Shown: in pieces, positions 55,923 to 64,000 of the stretch
Layout of the letters: the number at the start of each line of letters is the position of its first letter
How positions within the stretch are numbered: position 1 is the first letter of the stretch
Assembly (NCBI RefSeq): GCF_009363795.1
Contig: NZ_CP045420.1
Coordinates: forward strand, 1,221,001-1,285,000
Direction of reading: 5' to 3'
DNA from: Palleronia sp. THAF1
Lineage (GTDB): Bacteria; Pseudomonadota; Alphaproteobacteria; Rhodobacterales; Rhodobacteraceae
DNA length: 64,000 bases
Program-made: the position numbers and the translations under genes
Notes under the pieces: generated by a model
The model's input: only the letters and a program-made list of their open reading frames with translations
Databases searched by the model: none
What the model was told of the DNA's origin: nothing

Positions 55923-56332
55923 TGGATGAATACCGCGATCTGAACGACGATTATCCCGGCGCGGGGACGTTCCGCTTCGGCGACAGCGCGAAGCTGTGCC
56001 GCAAACTGACGGATCTGGTGATCGCCGGGACCAAGACCGCTACATGCGGTGCGTTGCGAGAGTTCGAGGATGACCCCGATAGCCGGCCGGTCGTCGGGCG
56101 CCGCGACATTGCCTGCGCGTGGGATGGCACGCCGCGGGTCGTGATCGAGACCACCAAGGTCTTTGAGTGTCGCTTCGATGCGGTGCCGGATGCCTTCGCG
56201 CGGGCGGAAGGCGAGGGGACCGTTGCCGACTGGCGTGCCGGGCATATCGCGTTCTTCAAGCGCAACGGCGGCTGGTCCGAAGACATGATGCTGCTGTGCG
56301 AGCGATTCCGCGTGGTCGAGGTTCTGGAATGA
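55922..56332 (+). CDS. ASCH-domain protein
   Basis: 136 residues from ATG 55922 (GTG 55919 also in frame). ASCH signature: FRFGDSAKLCRKLTDLVIAGTKTATCG, then DIACAWDGTPRVVIETTKVFECRFDAV and SEDMMLLCERFRVVEVLE. ASCH domains bind RNA or nucleotides, and some hydrolyse N4-acetylcytidine. It sits between MCC beta and a nitronate monooxygenase gene, overlapping both (TGATG and ATGA), so it is translationally coupled to enzymes with no obvious link. Confidence 0.87.
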   Translation: MDEYRDLNDDYPGAGTFRFGDSAKLCRKLTDLVIAGTKTATCGALREFEDDPDSRPVVGRRDIACAWDGTPRVVIETTKVFECRFDAVPDAFARAEGEGTVADWRAGHIAFFKRNGGWSEDMMLLCERFRVVEVLE

Positions 56333-57288
56333 TCGCGACCCGCCTGACCGAACGTCTGGGCATCACGCATCCGGTCGTCTCTGCGCCCATGGCGAAGGCG
56401 GCTGGCGGACGATTGGCGGCGGCTGTGTCCGAGGCCGGCGGGCTTGGTCTGCTGGGCGGTGGCTACGGCGATGCGGAGTGGCTGGCGCAGGAACGGCGCG
56501 CGGCTGGCAACGCGCGGATCGGTGTGGGCTTCATCACCTGGGCCCTGAGCGATGCGGTGCTGGAGGACGCTCTGGCAAGCGATCCGGCGGTGGTGATGCT
56601 GTCTTTCGGGGACCCGGCGGCGTTTGCGTCTCGGATCAGCGACGCAGGTGTGCCGCTGATGTGCCAAGTGCAGACACTGGATCACGCGAAGGCGGCGATC
56701 GACGCGGGCGCGCAGTTCATCGTGGCGCAGGGGGCCGAGGCCGGGGGGCACGGTGCTAAGCGCGCGACGATGACGCTGGTGCCGGAGGTGGCCGACCTTC
56801 TGGCCGACCGCGCGTCCGATACCGTGCTGCTGGCGGCGGGCGGCATCGCAGACGGTCGGGGGCTGGCAGCGGCTTTGATGCTGGGGGCCGAAGGTGTGCT
56901 AGTGGGCTCACGGCTTTGGGCAAGCGCAGAGGCGCTGGTGCATCCCAACATGATCGCGGCCGCCGTAGGTGCGTCCGGCGACGACACGATCCGCAGCAGT
57001 GTGATGGACATCGCGCGCAGGCTCGCCTGGCCCGAAGGCTACACCGCACGCGTATTGCGCAACGCCTTCACCGACCGCTGGCACGATGACCTGTCCGGGC
57101 TGATTGCCGCGGCAACGGTTGAGGCTGCGCGCTATGCCGAAGCGTGGAAGGCGGGGGATACTGCGACAGCAAATACATTCGTGGGCGAGGCGACGGGCCT
57201 GATCCATGATGCACCCCCGGCGGCGCAGGTGATCGCAGAAATGGTGACGCAGGCCTCCGACCTTCTTGGCGGCGGCTGGCGGCGATGA
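56329..57288 (+). CDS. Nitronate monooxygenase-family flavoenzyme
   Basis: 319 residues. 2-nitropropane dioxygenase-like TIM barrel binding FMN: THPVVSAPMAKAAGGRLAAAVSEAGGLGLLGGG, FIVAQGAEAGGHG with the catalytic His region, LLAAGGIADGRGLAAALMLGAEGVLVGSR. It oxidises alkyl nitronates such as propionate-3-nitronate. It overlaps the ASCH gene by four bases and is followed 13 bases later by MCC alpha. Substrate inferred from family only. Confidence 0.9.
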   Translation: MIATRLTERLGITHPVVSAPMAKAAGGRLAAAVSEAGGLGLLGGGYGDAEWLAQERRAAGNARIGVGFITWALSDAVLEDALASDPAVVMLSFGDPAAFASRISDAGVPLMCQVQTLDHAKAAIDAGAQFIVAQGAEAGGHGAKRATMTLVPEVADLLADRASDTVLLAAGGIADGRGLAAALMLGAEGVLVGSRLWASAEALVHPNMIAAAVGASGDDTIRSSVMDIARRLAWPEGYTARVLRNAFTDRWHDDLSGLIAAATVEAARYAEAWKAGDTATANTFVGEATGLIHDAPPAAQVIAEMVTQASDLLGGGWRR

Positions 57289-57301
57289 AAGGAATTTTCT
57301 C

Positions 57302-59215
57302 ATGTTCAACCGCATCCTGATCGCGAACCGGGGCGAGATTGCGTGCCGGGTGATCGACACCTGCCGCCGCATGGGCGTGCAGACCGCCGCGGTGTATTCC
57401 GACGCCGATGCGCATGCCCGTCACGTCCAGATGGCCGACCGTGCGGTTCATATCGGCGGCAGCGCGCCCGCCGATAGCTACTTGCGGGGCGATGTGATCG
57501 TGCAGGCGGCGCTGGATACGGGCGCGCAGGCGATCCATCCGGGCTACGGCTTCCTGTCCGAAAACCCGGACTTCGTTCAGGCGGTCGAGGCGGCGGGATT
57601 GGTCTTCATCGGACCCAGCGCCGACGCGATGCGCAAGATGGGCCTGAAGGACGCCGCCAAGGCCGAGATGGAAGCCGCAGGCGTGCCCATCGTGCCGGGC
57701 TACCACGGGCGCGATCAGGCGGATGTGCGGCTGGCGCAGGAGGCCGCGACGATTGGCTGGCCCGTGATGATCAAGGCGGTCGCGGGTGGCGGCGGCAAGG
57801 GGATGCGGCTGGTCGAGTCCGAGGACGCGTTCCAAGACGCGTTGAACAGCGCGCGAGCCGAAGCCAAGGGCGCGTTCGGCAACGACTCTGTGCTGATCGA
57901 AAAAGCTGTGACCCGGCCCCGTCATATCGAAGTGCAGGTCTTCGGCGATGGCACACGGGCGGTGCATCTGTTCGAGCGCGATTGCTCTTTGCAACGCCGC
58001 CATCAAAAGGTGATCGAGGAAGCCCCCGCTCCGGGCCTGTCCGACGCGATGCGTTTGGAAATGGGGCAGGCAGCGGTGCGCGCGGCAGAAGCCATCGGCT
58101 ACGCGGGCGCGGGCACCATCGAGTTCATCGCGGAAGGCGACCTTTCCGCCTTCTACTTCATGGAGATGAACACACGACTGCAGGTCGAACACCCGGTGAC
58201 AGAGGCGGTCACGGGCGTGGACCTCGTGGAATGGCAGCTGCGGGTGGCGTCCGGCGAACCCATGCCCATGGCACAAGACGCACTGACCCTGACCGGCCAC
58301 GCGGTCGAGGCACGGCTTTACGCCGAAGACCCCGCAAACGATTTCCTGCCGGTCACGGGCACCCTTGCGGCGCTGGATTTCCCCGAAGGCCTGCGGATCG
58401 AGACGGGCGTGCGCGCAGGCGACGAGATCACGCCGCACTACGACCCCATGATCGCGAAGCTGATCGCGGAAGGTCCCACGCGCGACATCGCATTCCAGCG
58501 GCTGTCTGACGGCCTTCAACGCTTGCGCATCGCCGGAACGGTGACGAACGCGGGTTTCCTGAAAGCGCTGATCGATCACCCTCGGGTGCGGGCCGGGGAT
58601 GTGGAGACGGGGCTGATCGGGGCAGAGATCGATGGGCTGACGACAGTGGCCGATCCGGAACCCGCCGACGTTGCTGTGGCTGCGATTGCCGCGATGGGAT
58701 TGGATGAACCCGGCCCCGCCTTGCAGGGCTTTGCATTGTGGAAACCGCAGCCGCAGACCGTCGCTTTGACGGCGGGCGAGACCACACATGACGTGCGGAT
58801 CACCTGCGACGGTCCTGATGTCCGGGACATCCAGCTGGCCGACACGCATCTTCGCGCCCTCCGCGACGCAAATGGTTGGCGCATCGATGGGAACCGGATC
58901 GCCGCCGCCACGCGCCACGGCAATCGCGTGACGACCGGACCGCATACCTTTGGCATCCACGATCCCATGGTCGCGGCCAGTGCCATGCAGGACAGTGGCG
59001 ACACGGTGCTGGCCCCGATGCCCGGACGGGTCGTGCGCCTGTCCGTTGGGGCGGGTGATACGGTCACCGTCGGTCAGGTTTTGGCGGTGTTGGAGGCAAT
59101 GAAGATGGAGCACTCCTTGAAAGCCCCCCGCGACGGAACGGTGGCCGAGGCTCTGGTGTCAGAAGGCGATCAGGTCGCGCAGGGCGACGCGTTGGTTCGG
59201 TTGGAAGACATCTAG
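57302..59215 (+). CDS. Methylcrotonyl-CoA carboxylase, biotin-containing (alpha) subunit
   Basis: 637 residues from ATG 57302, with AAAGGAA upstream. Biotin carboxylase: FNRILIANRGEIACRVIDTCR, GYGFLSENPDF, KAVAGGGGKGMRLVES, EKAVTRPRHIEVQVFGDG, FYFMEMNTRLQVEHPVTE. A linker leads to the biotin carrier domain with biotinyl-Lys601 in EAMKMEHSLKAP. It pairs with the beta subunit upstream. Its C-terminal RLEDI is complete. HMG-CoA lyase and methylglutaconyl-CoA hydratase are not in the window. Confidence 0.95.
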   Translation: MFNRILIANRGEIACRVIDTCRRMGVQTAAVYSDADAHARHVQMADRAVHIGGSAPADSYLRGDVIVQAALDTGAQAIHPGYGFLSENPDFVQAVEAAGLVFIGPSADAMRKMGLKDAAKAEMEAAGVPIVPGYHGRDQADVRLAQEAATIGWPVMIKAVAGGGGKGMRLVESEDAFQDALNSARAEAKGAFGNDSVLIEKAVTRPRHIEVQVFGDGTRAVHLFERDCSLQRRHQKVIEEAPAPGLSDAMRLEMGQAAVRAAEAIGYAGAGTIEFIAEGDLSAFYFMEMNTRLQVEHPVTEAVTGVDLVEWQLRVASGEPMPMAQDALTLTGHAVEARLYAEDPANDFLPVTGTLAALDFPEGLRIETGVRAGDEITPHYDPMIAKLIAEGPTRDIAFQRLSDGLQRLRIAGTVTNAGFLKALIDHPRVRAGDVETGLIGAEIDGLTTVADPEPADVAVAAIAAMGLDEPGPALQGFALWKPQPQTVALTAGETTHDVRITCDGPDVRDIQLADTHLRALRDANGWRIDGNRIAAATRHGNRVTTGPHTFGIHDPMVAASAMQDSGDTVLAPMPGRVVRLSVGAGDTVTVGQVLAVLEAMKMEHSLKAPRDGTVAEALVSEGDQVAQGDALVRLEDI

Positions 59216-59382
59216 CGGATCAGCGTCATGGCGATGCCTCCCGTTCGCGGGCCTGCCCAGGCGCGATGCATAAACAAGCGGTCTGCGTAATCTCGCCGCG
59301 TCTGCTCCGGGCGAAGGGCGTTCTGGTTGCAGCGCGGGCAGGGGCGGGGGATAACCAGTCGAATGGCGAAGGAGCCGATTTG

Positions 59383-60048
59383 ATGATCACATTGCATCAC
59401 TGCCACGAAACGCGCTCTATGCGGGTTTTGTGGTGCCTGCACGAGTTGGACATGGATTTCAGTCTGCGCGTCCATGCGTTCGACAAATCCCTGCGGGCCG
59501 ACGAATACCTGACAATCAATCCCGTGGGCCGCGTGCCTGCGCTGGAGATTGATGGTGACGTGATCTGGGAATCGGGCGCAATCCTAGAGGTTCTTTGCGA
59601 GCGATTCCCTGAACGCGGGTTGGGGCGTCCGCCCGGCGACATCGACCGCCCCGAATACCTGATCTGGCTGCATTTCGCCGAAACCATCAGCCAGCACGCC
59701 GCCGCGCTGACCCAGCAGCATGTCGTCCTTTACGACGATGCGATGCGGTCGCCGATCATCATGAAGCTGGAAGCCGCACGTCTGAAAAAGTGCTACGCGG
59801 CGATCGAGGGGCGCCTGTCCTCTCCGGTGGAGAATCGTGATTATCTGCTGACCAGCGGCTTTTCCGCCGCCGATATCGCCGTGGGGCAGGCTGTCTATAT
59901 GGCGCGCCATTTCGCCACACTCGACGGTTTTCCAGAGACGCAACGCTGGTTTGAGCGCATCACCGAGCGCGATACATTCATTGATGCCTTGCCCCCTGCC
60001 GGTAGCGAGCGGCTATATACGCAAGATTTCTATCCCGCCTGGGAGTGA
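59383..60048 (+). CDS. Glutathione S-transferase family protein
   Basis: 221 residues from ATG 59383, with GAAGGAG upstream; the longer frame upstream lacks GST sequence. N-terminal thioredoxin-like domain (TLHHCHETRSMRVLWCLHEL, NPVGRVPALEIDGDVIWESGAIL) and the all-helical C-terminal domain (about residues 85-215, with SAADIAVGQAVYMARHF). A Ser or Cys at the N-terminus of helix 1 (HCHETRSMR) is the likely glutathione-contact residue. Conjugates or isomerises electrophiles; substrate unknown. Confidence 0.9.
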   Translation: MITLHHCHETRSMRVLWCLHELDMDFSLRVHAFDKSLRADEYLTINPVGRVPALEIDGDVIWESGAILEVLCERFPERGLGRPPGDIDRPEYLIWLHFAETISQHAAALTQQHVVLYDDAMRSPIIMKLEAARLKKCYAAIEGRLSSPVENRDYLLTSGFSAADIAVGQAVYMARHFATLDGFPETQRWFERITERDTFIDALPPAGSERLYTQDFYPAWE

Positions 60049-60138
60049 TCGGCCGCCCCTATACATCACGGCCCGGTCCCTGTAGGACGCGCTTCTTTCC
60101 GGGCGCGGTGTGTGCCCCATGACCGAACGGCCCTTTCC

Positions 60139-62250
60139 ATGATCCAGACCCTGCAAGATGCGCTGTCGGCGCGCGGCTACGACACGCTGACCCCCGTCCA
60201 AGAGGCGGTGACCGCCCCAGAACTCGACGGCGCGGACCTTCTGGTCTCTGCCCAGACGGGGTCGGGCAAGACGGTGGGCTTCGGTCTGGCAATCGGGCCG
60301 ACCTTGCTGGACGACGACGGAAAGATGCCTCCGGCGAATACGCCCGTGGCCTTGATCGTGGCCCCGACGCGCGAACTTGCGATGCAGGTGCAGCGCGAGT
60401 TGGCGTGGCTTTACGCAGACACCGGCGCCCGATTCGCCGCCTGTGTGGGTGGCATGGACATGCGCGACCAACGCCGCGCGCTGGAGCGTGGCGCGCATAT
60501 CGTCGTGGGTACGCCGGGGCGTCTGACGGACCACATCCGCCGCGGCTCGCTGAAGCTGGACGGGCTGAAAGCCGCCGTGCTGGACGAAGCGGACGAGATG
60601 CTGGACCTCGGCTTCCGCGAGGATTTGGAATTCATGCTGGCCGAAGCGCCCAGCACCAAGCGCACGCTGATGTTTTCGGCCACCGTGCCGGCGATGATCG
60701 CGACGCTGGCCAAGAAGTACCAGAACGACGCCGTGCGCGTGAACACGGTCGGCGGCGGGCGTCAGCACAGTGACATTCAGTATCAGGCGATGCGCGTTCA
60801 TCCATCGGATGCCGAGAATGCGATCATCAACGTGCTGCGCTTTCACGACGCCGAAAACGCCATCGTCTTCGCCAACACCCGCGCCACTGTCGCGCGGCTG
60901 ACCGCGCGTCTGGGCAATCGCGGGCTGGCGGTTGTGTCGCTGTCGGGCGAACTCAGCCAGACCGAGCGGACCCACGCATTGCAAGCCATGCGCGACGGGC
61001 GGGCAAAGGTCTGCGTGGCGACGGATGTGGCCGCGCGTGGTATCGACCTGCCGAACCTCGACTTGGTGATACACGCGGAATTGCCGACGAACACCGAAGG
61101 CCTGTTGCACCGTTCGGGTCGCACGGGCCGGGCAGGGCGCAAGGGCGTGTCCGCCCTAGTCGTGCCGCCGAAAGCCACAAGCAAGGCCGAACGCCTTCTG
61201 AAGTGGGCGAAGATCAACGCGGAATGGGTCGCAGCCCCCTCTGCCGACGATATTCTGAAGCGCGATGAAGAACGGCTGCTGTCCGACGAATCTTGGGCCG
61301 ACGAGATCACGCCAGAGGAAGCCGCCTTCGCCGAAAAGCTGATGGCGCAATACGATGCGGAAACCATCGCGGCAGGCTACCTGCGTCTCTATCGCGCGCA
61401 TCATTCCGCCCCCGAAGAGCTGTCTGACCCGACGACCGCGCCGAAGCGAGAAGAGCGCAAGCCGTTCGGACCCTCTGCCTGGGTTGCGCTGTCCAAGGGC
61501 CGCAACGACCGGGCAGAGCCGCGCTGGATCCTGCCGCTGATCTGCCGCATGGGCGGGCTGACCAAGGATCAGATCGGCGCGATCCGTATCCAGCCTGCAG
61601 AGACCTATGTGGAGCTGACGGCGGACAGCATCGACGGCTTCATGGCTGCGACGGGCGGCAAGCTGGAAGATGGGATGACCGTGCGCCGCGCCGATGGCCC
61701 GCCCGATTCGGGGCCGCGTCCGGCGAAGCGGTCGGATGGTCCCTCGGATGGGCCGCGTGCGCCGAAGCCGGGCGCACCGAAAGCAGAGGCGAAGTCCGAC
61801 TGGTCGCCTGAAAAGACCGAACCCGCGCCGTCTGCCGATATGGCGCCGCGCAAGCCACGTGCGCCGAAGGCGGATGCCGGTCCGAAGAAGCGCTGGGACA
61901 AGTCTGCCGACGGGGATGCACCGAAGAAGCGATGGGATAAGCCCGCCGATGGCGCTGCGCCCAAGCGGGACAAGCCGACAGGGGCGAAGCCTGCACACGC
62001 GCGTGCCGACCGGGACGCATCCGCGCCGAAAAAGCGGTGGGACAAGCCGAAGGGCGGCAAGCCCGGCGATGGTGCGAAGCCGCACCGGGGCAAGCCAGGT
62101 CCCGGCGCGACTTCGGATCGATCCTCGGCTGGCCCCTCCAAACCGGGATCGAAAGTGCGGCCCGGTGCGGCGAACACCGGGCAGCGGATGGAGCGTCCGG
62201 GCGGCAAGCCCAAGGGCAAGGGCGGCGACAAGGGACCCCGGCGCAAGTGA
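60139..62250 (+). CDS. DEAD-box RNA helicase with repetitive basic C-terminal tail
   Basis: 703 residues from ATG 60139; a GTG at 60112 is in frame but neither has a clear ribosome site. Helicase motifs: TPVQEAV, AQTGSGKT, PTRELAMQ, TPGR, DEADEML, SATV, VATDVAARGIDLPN and HRSGRTGRAG. Residues about 465-515 resemble the DbpA RNA-binding domain (LPLICRMGGLTKDQIGAIRI). The tail, about residues 525-703, is Lys/Pro/Ala/Gly-rich, with the motif KKRWDK three times. It likely acts in ribosome assembly or cold-adapted RNA turnover. Tail length and composition are unusual. Confidence 0.92.
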   Translation: MIQTLQDALSARGYDTLTPVQEAVTAPELDGADLLVSAQTGSGKTVGFGLAIGPTLLDDDGKMPPANTPVALIVAPTRELAMQVQRELAWLYADTGARFAACVGGMDMRDQRRALERGAHIVVGTPGRLTDHIRRGSLKLDGLKAAVLDEADEMLDLGFREDLEFMLAEAPSTKRTLMFSATVPAMIATLAKKYQNDAVRVNTVGGGRQHSDIQYQAMRVHPSDAENAIINVLRFHDAENAIVFANTRATVARLTARLGNRGLAVVSLSGELSQTERTHALQAMRDGRAKVCVATDVAARGIDLPNLDLVIHAELPTNTEGLLHRSGRTGRAGRKGVSALVVPPKATSKAERLLKWAKINAEWVAAPSADDILKRDEERLLSDESWADEITPEEAAFAEKLMAQYDAETIAAGYLRLYRAHHSAPEELSDPTTAPKREERKPFGPSAWVALSKGRNDRAEPRWILPLICRMGGLTKDQIGAIRIQPAETYVELTADSIDGFMAATGGKLEDGMTVRRADGPPDSGPRPAKRSDGPSDGPRAPKPGAPKAEAKSDWSPEKTEPAPSADMAPRKPRAPKADAGPKKRWDKSADGDAPKKRWDKPADGAAPKRDKPTGAKPAHARADRDASAPKKRWDKPKGGKPGDGAKPHRGKPGPGATSDRSSAGPSKPGSKVRPGAANTGQRMERPGGKPKGKGGDKGPRRK

Positions 62251-62330
62251 CATGAGCCGTTGATGACGGATCGGTTTGACCGCCACGCCGCCCTTGGCTA
62301 TTTCGAAACCGAACCCAAGAGGACCCCGCC

Positions 62331-62696
62331 ATGGATGACCTGCTTCGCGACTATCTTCCGATCCTGATCCTGCTGGGTCTGGCCATTGCGCTTGGCATCA
62401 TTCTGGTTCTTGCCGCCGCCATCGTCGCGGTGCGCCACCCGGATGCAGAGAAGGTTTCGGCCTACGAGTGCGGGTTCAACGCCTTCGACGACGCGCGGAT
62501 GAAGTTCGACGTGCGGTTCTACCTCGTGGCCATCCTGTTCATCATCTTCGATCTGGAGATCGCGTTTCTGTTCCCGTGGGCCGTATCGTTCAACGTGATG
62601 ACTGATGTGGCCTTCTGGTCGATGATGGTCTTCTTGGGCGTGCTGACCGTGGGTTTCGCCTACGAATGGAAGAAGGGCGCGCTCGACTGGGAGTGA
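62331..62696 (+). CDS. nuoA: NADH-quinone oxidoreductase subunit A
   Basis: 121 residues. Three membrane helices with [42 protein letters not shown], the conserved NuoA loop with Cys and Glu/Asp residues. Part of the proton-pumping membrane arm of respiratory complex I. It normally touches nuoB, but here a 396-base gap follows. Confidence 0.97.
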   Translation: MDDLLRDYLPILILLGLAIALGIILVLAAAIVAVRHPDAEKVSAYECGFNAFDDARMKFDVRFYLVAILFIIFDLEIAFLFPWAVSFNVMTDVAFWSMMVFLGVLTVGFAYEWKKGALDWE

Positions 62697-62712
62697 TCGC
62701 GCGACCTTAGGT

Positions 62713-62844
62713 TCACAGAGCGGGCAGGATCAGCGTCACGCCCAGCCCGACGATCGGGACGAACAGGACGCATTGAATTGAGAACAGACCTGCTTCGGTG
62801 TGCAGGAATTGCTTGAGGCGTTCGGGGAGGTGGGACTTCAACAT
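62713..62844 (-). CDS. Possible 43-residue membrane peptide antisense in the nuoA-nuoB gap
   Basis: Reverse-strand frame from ATG 62844 to TGA at 62713. It begins MLKSHLPERLKQFLHTEAGL and ends in a hydrophobic stretch (FVPIVGLGVTLILPAL). The pattern of a short basic start, F..TEAG and a hydrophobic helix with a Pro recalls the N-terminus of TadE-like pseudopilins, but it is much shorter than any full member. The ribosome site is weak (GAAGACGCGAGCCCC). It may be a small membrane protein or a remnant. Confidence 0.35.
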   Translation of the reverse strand: MLKSHLPERLKQFLHTEAGLFSIQCVLFVPIVGLGVTLILPAL

Positions 62845-62961
62845 GGGGCTCGCGTCTTCTTGATGACACCGGCAACGACCTGTCCGGCCTCTTCCTTTTG
62901 ACGGGCGTCAGGGGCCGATGTTCGGAAAGTTCGGGACTTAATCGGGATTTCCATAACATCT

Positions 62962-62980
62962 GATGAATTAACTATTCATC
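62962..62980. promoter_or_regulatory. 7-5-7 inverted repeat in the nuoA-nuoB gap
   Basis: GATGAAT (62962-62968) and ATTCATC (62974-62980) flank TTAAC T-rich bases in an AT-rich island upstream of nuoB. It could be an operator or part of a promoter. Confidence 0.4.
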
Positions 62981-63092
62981 GCGACCTCTGCTGCGGCACT
63001 GCCCCGCGTTGACGATTGGCGTGGCCGCTTATAGGTCAATCTCAACAAGGCCGTGGTGTGTTCCCGGCTTTTCCGATGGAAGGACCCGCCCC

Positions 63093-63641
63093 ATGTCTGT
63101 GATCCCAGGTGCGACCCCGCAGGGCGCTGTCAAAGCCGGCCCCGATGCCGATTACACAACCCAGAAGCTGAACAACGAGCTGACGGACAAGGGTTTCCTG
63201 CTGACCAGCGCCGATGACCTGATCAACTGGGCGCGCACCGGCAGCTTGCACTGGATGACTTTCGGTCTGGCCTGCTGCGCGGTCGAGATGATGCACACAT
63301 CCATGCCGCGCTACGATGCCGAGCGTTTTGGTGTCGCGCCGCGCGCGTCCCCGCGACAGTCCGACGTGATGATCGTGGCAGGCACGCTGACCAACAAGAT
63401 GGCGCCCGCGCTGCGCAAGGTCTACGACCAGATGCCCGAGCCGCGTTATGTGATCTCGATGGGGTCCTGCGCGAACGGCGGCGGATACTACCACTACAGC
63501 TATTCCGTGGTGCGCGGTTGCGACCGCATCGTGCCGGTGGACATCTACGTGCCCGGCTGCCCGCCGACGGCAGAGGCGCTGCTGTACGGCATCCTTCAGT
63601 TGCAGCGGAAGATCCGCCGCACCGGCACCATCACCCGCTAG
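63093..63641 (+). CDS. nuoB: NADH-quinone oxidoreductase subunit B
   Basis: 182 residues from ATG 63093, preceded by GGAAGGA; the frame upstream to 63009 lacks family sequence. NuoB motifs: [13 protein letters not shown] with paired Cys, a third Cys in [13 protein letters not shown] and the fourth in [17 protein letters not shown], ligating the N2 4Fe-4S cluster. It carries electrons to quinone at the base of the complex I peripheral arm. nuoC begins 13 bases after its stop. Confidence 0.98.
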   Translation: MSVIPGATPQGAVKAGPDADYTTQKLNNELTDKGFLLTSADDLINWARTGSLHWMTFGLACCAVEMMHTSMPRYDAERFGVAPRASPRQSDVMIVAGTLTNKMAPALRKVYDQMPEPRYVISMGSCANGGGYYHYSYSVVRGCDRIVPVDIYVPGCPPTAEALLYGILQLQRKIRRTGTITR

Positions 63642-63654
63642 GAGATTCCCCCCG

Positions 63655-64000
63655 ATGTCTGGCATGTCCGACGACGCCCTGATCGAACTGGGAGAGCACA
63701 TAAAGGCCGCGCGGCCCGACTGCGTGCTTGGCTACGATGTGGCCTTCGGTGAGTTGACCGTGAACGTGGCGCTTGCCTCGGTGAAGTCACTGGTCGAATT
63801 CATGCGGACCGACAAGACCTGCCGCTTCACCTCGCTGATCGACCTGACGGCCATCGACCACCCGGCGCGTGAGGTGCGGTTCGATCTGGTCTATCACTTT
63901 CTGTCGATGTGGCAGAACCACCGCGTGCGCATCAAGACGCAGGTGCGAGAAGATGAGATGGCAGCCTCGATCACCGACGTGCATCCTAGCGCGGGCTGGT
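63655..64000 (+). CDS. nuoC: NADH-quinone oxidoreductase subunit C, 5' part
   Basis: Opens at ATG 63655 behind GGAGATT and runs off the right edge after about 115 codons. Translated text includes [44 protein letters not shown] and [12 protein letters not shown], the N-terminal NuoC (30-kDa subunit) domain. It is the peripheral-arm subunit of complex I. Gene order nuoA, nuoB, nuoC fits the standard operon. Confidence 0.95.
   Translation, partial: MSGMSDDALIELGEHIKAARPDCVLGYDVAFGELTVNVALASVKSLVEFMRTDKTCRFTSLIDLTAIDHPAREVRFDLVYHFLSMWQNHRVRIKTQVREDEMAASITDVHPSAGW

Larger units (their letters stand above)
62697..63092. other. 396-base gap between nuoA and nuoB
   Basis: Apart from the possible 43-residue reverse-strand peptide and an inverted repeat at 62962-62980, I see no gene. 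The ribosome site GGAAGGA for nuoB lies near 63079-63085. A separate nuoB promoter probably lies in this stretch, but I could not identify one. Confidence 0.6.

Noticed and set aside
59212-59475. Reverse-strand frame ending in a CTAG shared with the MCC alpha stop
   Set aside because: It is mostly antisense to the GST gene and its leader, with no family match and no ribosome site. The CTAG is probably coincidental.

Overview
The window is GC-rich chromosomal DNA of an alphaproteobacterium, most likely a Rhodobacteraceae (Roseobacter-group) member. The evidence is the gene set and gene order: lon-HU-tRNA-Val, glnB-glnA, hisF-hisE, nuoA/nuoB/nuoC, the isovaleryl-CoA dehydrogenase and methylcrotonyl-CoA carboxylase cluster, and many tightly overlapping operons with ATGA or TGATG junctions. 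I saw no phage, insertion sequence, CRISPR array or rRNA. Both window edges cut genes: selO on the left and nuoC on the right.

Region 1 (1-10.6 kb) is mostly housekeeping and transport. It holds SelO (partial), a CBS-domain membrane-tailed protein, a GH13 alpha-glucosidase, a CPA1/RCK cation-proton antiporter, a lipoprotein and SufE. A block of 42-bp tandem repeats follows, then an NMT1-type ABC transporter operon (binding protein, ATPase, permease) and hisF-hisE.

Region 2 (11-21 kb) is a carbohydrate catabolic cluster. A LacI regulator is divergent from an operon encoding a GH105 unsaturated uronyl hydrolase, KduI, an 823-residue protein I cannot assign to a family, and a complete sugar ABC importer. 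The genes fit import and breakdown of unsaturated uronic-acid oligosaccharides (pectin, rhamnogalacturonan or a marine polyuronide). The cluster sits between hisA and hisFE, which are usually neighbours, so it looks like an insertion into the histidine operon.

Region 3 (21-35 kb) holds an esterase and hisA, a DUF2147 protein, an alpha/beta hydrolase and a glutathionylspermidine-synthase-like/DUF1190 pair (ygiC/ygiB-like). It continues with SufT, an MscS channel, a RimB-RimK-type fusion, Tgt, Lon, an HU protein with a basic N-terminal arm, and tRNA-Val(CAC).

Region 4 (35.4-39.6 kb) starts with an IsdG-like haem monooxygenase. An arsenic operon follows: an ArsR-ArsC fusion, the ArsJ-associated GAPDH and ArsJ. 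A DUF3445 haem-demethylase-like protein closes the region.

Region 5 (39.6-49.5 kb) contains a BCCT transporter, a small unknown protein, glnA and glnB, a bifunctional NAD(P)HX repair enzyme with a base-composition mosaic, glmS, glmU and gph.

Region 6 (49.6-60 kb) is a leucine-catabolism operon: isovaleryl-CoA dehydrogenase, two DUF1311 proteins, an acyl-CoA synthetase, and MCC beta and alpha with ASCH and nitronate-monooxygenase genes between them. A GST follows. The window ends with a DEAD-box helicase that has a repetitive basic tail, then nuoA, a 396-bp gap, nuoB and the start of nuoC.
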